This document shows positions 58,329 to 64,000 of a stretch of 64,000 bases of DNA, one piece after another; the first letter of the stretch is position 1; each line of letters begins with the position of its first letter. The notes beneath the pieces are model-generated. The model made no database searches. It was given only the letters and a program-made list of their open reading frames with translations, and had not been told where the DNA came from. The translations under genes and the position numbers were made by a program. Source of the stretch: Austropuccinia psidii (Eukaryota; Basidiomycota; Pucciniomycetes; Pucciniales; Sphaerophragmiaceae). The DNA is taken from NCBI GenBank assembly GCA_023105745.1, contig JALGQZ010000003.1:46152185-46216184 (forward strand), given 5' to 3'.

Positions 58329-60355
58329 TGTAAGGTTTGACTATGAAACAATAAGTAAAAATTACTAATTTATTACTTATTGTACTCTGAATGTCCTTAT
58401 AGTTGAAATAAATAAGATTGAAATAATAATAATAATAAAGAAATATTATTATTATGGCGTAAAAATATTATATTATTAAATAAATATAATAATATAATTA
58501 ATATTATATGAAATTATAATATTATAAATAATATATTAATATAAAATAATTAATATATTATAAAGCTCTTTATTATTGTTACCAACAAATAATAAAGGCG
58601 TAAAAAATTGTTTTTTATTAATAAAAAACAATTAATAACAATAATATTACTAATATTAAAGTTATGAATTAATATAAATACTATTTATATTAATTAAAGA
58701 ATTATTAAAAGAGTAATAATAGAGAAATTATTATAATAAGAGAAAATAACCTACTTTTAACACTTAATATAATAATTTTGAAGTATTTTACGCCAAAAAA
58801 TATAAATACAACCTTTTCAAATTGTATTTACAATAAAAATAAAGAAAATTACAAATTATTCTGGATTTTTACGTGGAAATGAGTTATTAGAGAGATTTTT
58901 TAACAAAAACAATTAAATAAATGATTTAATCACGTCAAAAGAGTTGATTATAGCAAGGTGGTCTTTGGTCTTTAATAATATAACAGTTTTATATATAAAG
59001 AATAAAGAAATTACCTTTGATTTAATTGATTTAATGTTTTTGATGCGTCTGAGGGGCAAGCAGAGTAAAAAGAGCTCTATTTATAGTAAATACCTCCCTC
59101 CTAGAGTCCAACAGGCTTCTAGTAGACGTGTACTGATCATATCCACTGGAATTGATCAATATTTTAAGGTTTGAGGGTGATTACATCATGATCAAACCAT
59201 ATTACATCATTATTACACCATTATTTAGAGTTATCACTATAACTCTAAGTGTGATGACATCAGAGGCTTGGCAGAACCCCAAGTTTCGTGGATTTTATTA
59301 GTTTTAATCATAAACTAATAGTATTCACCAATTTTATCACTATTAAGACTGTTAAACTTAATTTAAGGTTACAGTATGTGATCATAACAGCTCAATTTAA
59401 GCTCAAACTTTGATCCTCAATACCTTTTAAGGTTTTCACGCTACAGCAATTCAGAGAGTGAATTCTGATAGCCTGACATAACCTTATTATGCTGCCAAGA
59501 GCTTTTCATTACATCATCAAAACTCTAATTTTGATGATTTTTATTGTAACTCATCTTTTCTGTCGAAATTCAATATTTTAAACTTCAAACCTTGATTTCA
59601 GGGGGTTATACCCTGAATTTAATAATAAAAATTACATCATTCTTCACGAATGAACTAGGAGAATCTAACTGTGTACTTTTTTCTAAGTTTGGAACACTTT
59701 CACAACAAAGTGGTCAACAGCTCTGTTGATTTTTATCAATAATTCATCATAGGTTTTAACCTTGTTTATAATTTGTAAAATAAAGTTCATATCTGTGTTC
59801 TTAAAGTAATTACGTGGTAACTTTATTTTTGGTTCATCATTCTATCATGTATAGTTTAGAAGATATTAGCTATGATCCTTGAATATATGCGTTGACCAAA
59901 AAAGTGCATATATTCAGGATAATTCCTTAAGTATTAACATTGAAAATTAGCTTATTAATTGTTTTATATGTGGATTTCTGTGGGGAATCCACTGGTACAA
60001 TTTATTTCACATGTTGTTTCATTAGTTTCTGAGATAAATAAGTTTTTATGGTTTTTATAAGGTATTGTACCTTATAATTCCTTAAATATTGGCTTTACAG
60101 ATATGCCATAAAAATGGTATATGTGTATTTTTCCATGGGGAATCCAATGGTATAATTTATTTCACATGTTCATTCATTGGTTTTTAAGTTAAACCAATTT
60201 TAGTACCAATTTATGGTATTTTTTGTATATTTGAGTAATTATTTTTAGTGTATAATTATTCTAATTAATTTTAATATAATTATATTAAAGGTATAATTAT
60301 TCTGAGTATTTGTTGTGACCTTATTGGGTATGTGGTCATATCTCAAAGGCTCACA
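58329..60355 (-). repeat. Solo LTR of family LC inside E5 (2027 bp)
   Basis: Plus strand TGTAAGGTTTGAC to GGCTCACA with a perfect duplication AGATA at 58324-58328 and 60356-60360. It splits the protease C-terminal region between the block YGID and the block [14 protein letters not shown]. Same family and orientation as the host element. Confidence 0.95.
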
Positions 60356-62936
60356 AGATATCTATACCATAGATTGATAAGTACTCATTCCCAAGTATGA
60401 AATGATTACTAGTACAGTTGTCCATTACTACAAACTCTACTTTAATTCTGACACATTGTGAGGGATGAGGAAAAATTAGTGTTAAATCAATTATTCCAAG
60501 GGGCTTCATGCTCTCACTTGCACTACTAAATTTGACACCTTGTATTAGCATAAGTTTTTCTTGCCAGTCTGGGAAAATGGTTTTTAAATAACTTTTGCCA
60601 ACACAAGTGCAATATGCTCCTGTATCCAAGTTAACCTTTCCTTCTTTGTTATCAACCATAACAATACTAATACTTGATTTTCCAGCTGTATATCCCATTC
60701 CTCTTGCAGGTTTGGTTCTATACATCTTGGCATCTTGTATGTTTGTTAGATTTGTGTCAGATGTTCCAACTTGTGGCAAGTTTGAATTAACATCCAGTGC
60801 TTCATAAATTATATCAATATTATTAATTTGTGCATTAATTATATTGATTTCATCACTTTCAGAGCTTTCTGACTCTTCTGTCTCTTTTTCAGAGTCAGAT
60901 TCCTCTTCTTTGTCATTGTGGCTTTCTGTTTCCACAATTTCATTAATCTTTGCTTTTTTAAGGCAATTATTGGCTAAGTGTCCAATACCTCCACATTTAT
61001 GGCATTTTCTTTGCTCATTATTGTTGGATGTATTGGGCTTAAAGGATTCTTTTGACTTATCTTTTTTGATAAATGGTTTATTTGGGCTTTTAATGTCCAA
61101 TTTCTTCCAAGTCCTGCCAATTTTTGTTCTTGTCACTATATCTTCTATTGCATTTATATATTCTTCTGTGGAGCATGGTTCTATACACCTGCTTCTTAGG
61201 GCATGTTCTAGTTCCCCTCCACATTTTTTAAGTATTTTCATATGCACCATCTTCTGTGACATTTCTGGGTACAGTGCATTAAGCCTTTCAACTTGTTTTA
61301 AGAACCAAGTTAAAGGTTTATCTTTCTCTGGGTCAAAGAAAGAGTTTTCAAATGCATTTTCTATCTTATACCCCCAGGCATCATTTGCCCACTTGGTGAT
61401 TATTTCTTGTTTCCACCAAGACCAGGTATTTTTACCATTTGTTTTTCTTATGCCATAACACCATCTTTTTGCAGATTTCTCAAACAATGAATGTAATCTT
61501 GCAGTGATTAATTCATCTGGTATGGCATAGTCTTCTTGTAACATGTCAATTGTTTTAATAAATGACATGTGGTCATATTCACCTTCTCCTGTGAATGTTG
61601 GCCATTCCTTCAATTGAGGTGCTTCTTTCATTAAGACTTGGTTATTGTCTTGGTGACTCAAGTCTGTTATGAAAGGATTTGACAATTCCTCTTTTGTTTT
61701 AACAGGGCTTCTTATATGAGAAAATGGTGTTGATAACTTTGGCATATTTAAATTAGCCTCATTAATTTTATCCATTTTTTCTGTAATAAGCCTTATTTCA
61801 CTTTGAATATCATCTTTCAGATGCATTCTTGCTTCATCACTTTTTTCCACATGGTCCAAAAGTAATTTTTGGTGTGATGAAGTCTTTTCTTTGAATTTTT
61901 CTACAGAAATACTTAATTTATTTAGTTTTTCTGTAAGATTGTCAATACTCACATCATAATTGATTGTCAAAGTCTTGTCTTTGATATCTTTTATGTATTT
62001 ATACAATTCTTGTTGTCCTTGTATTAATTTTTGAGTATTGTCAATTAAATTCTTTGGTTTATTATTTTCAACAATAAACTTAATGTTGTCAATTTCTTTC
62101 TTGTTTTGCACAACAATTTTTGTTAAAGAAGATAAATTGTTATTTATTTCTTGTAGTGATAATAAACTATCTTTAATTTCTTTTAGAGGTAATATACTAT
62201 TTTTAATTTCTGTTAAAGTATTTACAACATCTTTGGACAAGGTTATTTCTTTGGGAAATGAGGTTGTCACATTCTTTGCTCTTCCTTGTCCTTGAATTCC
62301 ATCAAGGTTCTGGCCATGTTGAAAACATTGTCCATGGCATCCTTTTGGATTCTTGGGATTCTGTAGCTTGGGGAATATGGTTTCCTCCAATGCTTTTTCT
62401 TGTTCTTCTTCCCTTCTTGGAGAAGTGGGTTGGCTTGAGGCTTGCTGGTAGAGGCTACTGGGGCTTCTTCCTTGGTTGCCTCCCTCTTTTTGGCATGATA
62501 ATCCTTGATTTTTTTGATTTGAGGTTTGGATGACAGTGGATTCCATCCATTGGAGTATTTCACTATCTCCTCCTCTTTGAGGAACTTTCTCAGGATGTGC
62601 CAGGAGTTAATCACTCCTTGGTGTATTTGAGGCAGCATTTCCCAGTCTTTGTCCTTGTATACTGTGTAATACTGCTTGTACTGGCTCATGTAGATGTCTA
62701 TTTGAGCCCTCTGAATGTGATTTGTACCTATTTGAGTTACTCATACTTAGTTCCAATTCAGGCTCAGATATCATGGGAATTTCTGGGACTTGCCTTTGGG
62801 ATAAGGCACTTCCTTGTGTGGATTCTGTTCCACTGGGGATATTGCCCTTTCTTTTCCCTTTTGAGGGATCAATTCTACTTCTGAGTCCAGCTCCATCTGA
62901 TTGAATGGAGTATTGGGAACCTCTTCTGGTAGTCAT
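60356..62936 (-). CDS. E5 gag and protease (Gag-Pol 5' half)
   Basis: Starts at the ATG 62936 (MTTRRGSQYSIQ), has one stop at 62607-62609, then is open from 62604 to the LTR (ATG at 62546, 731 codons). Parts: Ser/Pro/Gln N terminus; a long helical, coiled-coil-like stretch (62260-61700); capsid LKEWPTFTGEGEYDHM and KRWCYGIRKTNG (about 61620-61420); CCHC knuckle CHKCGGIGHLANNC near 60970-61010, complete; an acidic EEESDSEKETEESESS linker; protease NLDTGAYCTCVG near 60600-60640 with the canonical DTGA. The first 690 nt are shared with the accessory frame. Confidence 0.9.
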
Positions 62937-63161
62937 AATTTAAAGAATAAGAAAGAATAAAAGTATTTTAGAATAAAATTCTTTTATGGCAATTTAAAAA
63001 GAGGTTCTCACCTTCAGAGTCTTGAATGGTGGGCCCTGGAAAGTCTAATTTCTTAGCTTTCTTTCTTTTGGTGATAACTGGTGTTGGAGAACTTTGACAA
63101 GTTTCTTCCACCAATCTCTCAACAGTAGCTTGGTTGTCTTCTGTTGGGTTATCTTCAAACA
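62267..63161 (-). pseudogene. E5 gag-overlapping accessory ORF (two exons, three stops)
   Basis: Exon 63161-63012 follows the acceptor CTTTTTTAG and reads FEDNPTEDNQATVERLVEE, then KRKKAKKLDFPGP. Exon 62925-62267 reads EEVPNTPFNQMELDSEVELI, then after a cluster of three stops (about 62775-62740) MSQYKQYYTVYKDKDWEML, YSNGWNPLSSK, KEEAPVASTSK and YRIPRIQKDAMDNVFNMART to a stop at 62267. With one leader base the total is 810 nt, exactly 270 codons. The last 141 codons are open. It matches E4 and E1 in GWxP and the C-terminal helix-like block. A lysine-rich nuclear-signal-like patch is present; function unknown. Confidence 0.65.
62926..63011 (-). other. Predicted E5 intron containing the gag ATG
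   Basis: Donor GTGAGA at 63011 and acceptor CTACCAG ending at 62926; 86 nt. The gag ATG (62936-62934) is 11 nt before the second exon; its codons ATG ACT ACC AG form the acceptor itself. Phase 1 joining enters the accessory frame. Confidence 0.66.
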
Positions 63162-63661
63162 CTAAAAAAGACAAATAAATATAAGTCTTTTTATAATAAG
63201 TGTTATTTTTGGCAAGATATGGCAATTTTCCACGTAGAAATTGCTTTTTTATCTTTGAAAAATTGAAATAAATAAAGAAATGAATAAAAATGAATAAAAA
63301 TAACTTTTTTATTGGTTTTTAATATTTTTTAATATTTTTTATATATTTTTTGTTTTTTTATTTTTTATTTTTAAAGAATAAAATAAAAATGAATATGATT
63401 CTTATAAAATTAAATTATAATAAAAATTATTTTTAATTTATAAAATATCTCTTTTAATCACTAGAGTCACTCAAATAAAGTTCTTGCAAGTCTAAGGATG
63501 TGAAAAACCACGTGTAAGACAGTACAATTGCTTTCCAAATGCCTCAATAGCTTTTAAAATCAATAAAATATAAAATTATTTTATAATTTTCTGATTATAA
63601 ATATAATTTATTATTGGATAAACCCAAATAGAATCTTTTTAAAGGTCTTTTAAGTAAATAT
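63162..63661 (-). other. E5 leader, with acceptor for an upstream intron
   Basis: About 500 bp of AT-rich leader between the primer-binding site and the leader exon. The acceptor TTATTTGTCTTTTTTAG is strong. The donor is unclear: TTTATAAGAATC near 63400 resembles the TTATAA-GT donors of E3 and E4 but lacks GT. Confidence 0.4.
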
Positions 63662-63679
63662 CATGGCCAGGCCCCCAAA
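63662..63679 (-). promoter_or_regulatory. Candidate primer-binding site of E5
   Basis: On the minus strand TTTGGGGGCCTGGCCATG directly follows the 5' LTR, the same motif as E3. Confidence 0.72.
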
Positions 63680-64000
63680 TGTAAGGTTTGACTATGAAAC
63701 AATAAGTAAAAATTACTAATTTATTACTTATTGTACTCTGAATGTCCTTATAATTGAAATAAATAAGATTAAAATGATAATAATAATAAAGAAATATTAT
63801 TATTATGGCGTAAAAATATTATATTATTAAATAAATATAATAATATAATTAATATTATATGAAATTATAATATTATAAATAATATATTAATATAAAATAA
63901 TTAATATATTATAAAGCTCTTTATTATTGTTACAAACAAATAATAAAGGCGTAAAAAACTGTTTTTTATAAATAAAAAACAATTAATAACAATAATATTA
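63680..64000 (-). repeat. 5' LTR of E5 (family LC), cut by window edge
   Basis: TGTAAGGTTTGACTATG onward, nearly identical to the first 320 bp of 52986-54988 and 58329-60355. The rest lies beyond the window. Confidence 0.93.

Larger units (their letters stand above)
52986..64000 (-). mobile_element. Element E5: near-complete Ty3/Gypsy on the minus strand
   Basis: The 3' LTR is at 52986-54988, gag-pol is read leftward from 62936 to 55107, and the 5' LTR starts at 63680 and runs off the window. The 5 bp flank on this side is TCTTC (52981-52985); its partner is outside. The gag-pol frame is interrupted by a solo LTR of the same family and a handful of nonsense codons, with almost no frameshifts, so this is the best preserved gag-pol in the window. 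Confidence 0.95.

Noticed and set aside
60844..61458. 204-codon plus-strand frame opposite E5 gag
   Set aside because: Antisense of the acidic linker, knuckle and capsid; the sense frame carries all recognisable motifs.

Overview
The window looks like transposon-dominated nuclear DNA of a rust fungus (Basidiomycota, Pucciniales). The evidence is short GT-AG introns, very AT-rich sequence, one small intron-containing host gene, and wall-to-wall Ty3/Gypsy LTR retrotransposons. The Gag-Pol families resemble those I recall from Austropuccinia psidii (myrtle rust). That species assignment is recollection and was not checked.

Layout. 1-560 is the end of a family LA LTR. 561-9316 is mostly AT-rich non-coding DNA around one CpG-richer island (about 2240-3480). 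The island holds a two-exon gene for a PSMG3/PAC3-like proteasome assembly chaperone. From 9317 the window is retrotransposon. E1 (9317-about 19109, +) is a decayed gag-pol split by a reversed solo LTR. E2 (about 19110-52985, +) is a decayed chromovirus with a C-terminal chromodomain. E3 (26070-50690, +; TSD ATTTC) sits inside the E2 integrase. E4 (33449-48368, +; TSD GTACT) sits inside the E3 integrase. E4 itself carries three solo LTRs (TSDs ACAAT, CAAAG, GTATT). E5 (52986 to beyond 64000, -) has its gag-pol split by a solo LTR of its own family (TSD AGATA). The insertion order is therefore E2, then E3, then E4, then the three solo LTRs.

How the parts work together. Each element encodes Gag (capsid, CCHC knuckle), aspartic protease, reverse transcriptase, RNase H and integrase. 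The copies carry stops, frameshifts or insertions and are probably non-autonomous.

Main finding. In E1, E3, E4 and E5 the gag ATG lies inside a predicted 64-86 nt intron, 11-20 nt before its acceptor. Splicing would remove that ATG and join a leader exon to a second reading frame overlapping gag for 650-700 nt. In E3, E4 and E5 the joined frame is a whole number of codons if the leader exon starts with the TG of an ATG made by an upstream splice. Where E4 and E5 align, the overlapping frame is better conserved (22 of 32 residues) than gag itself (17 of 32). This suggests a splice-controlled accessory protein.
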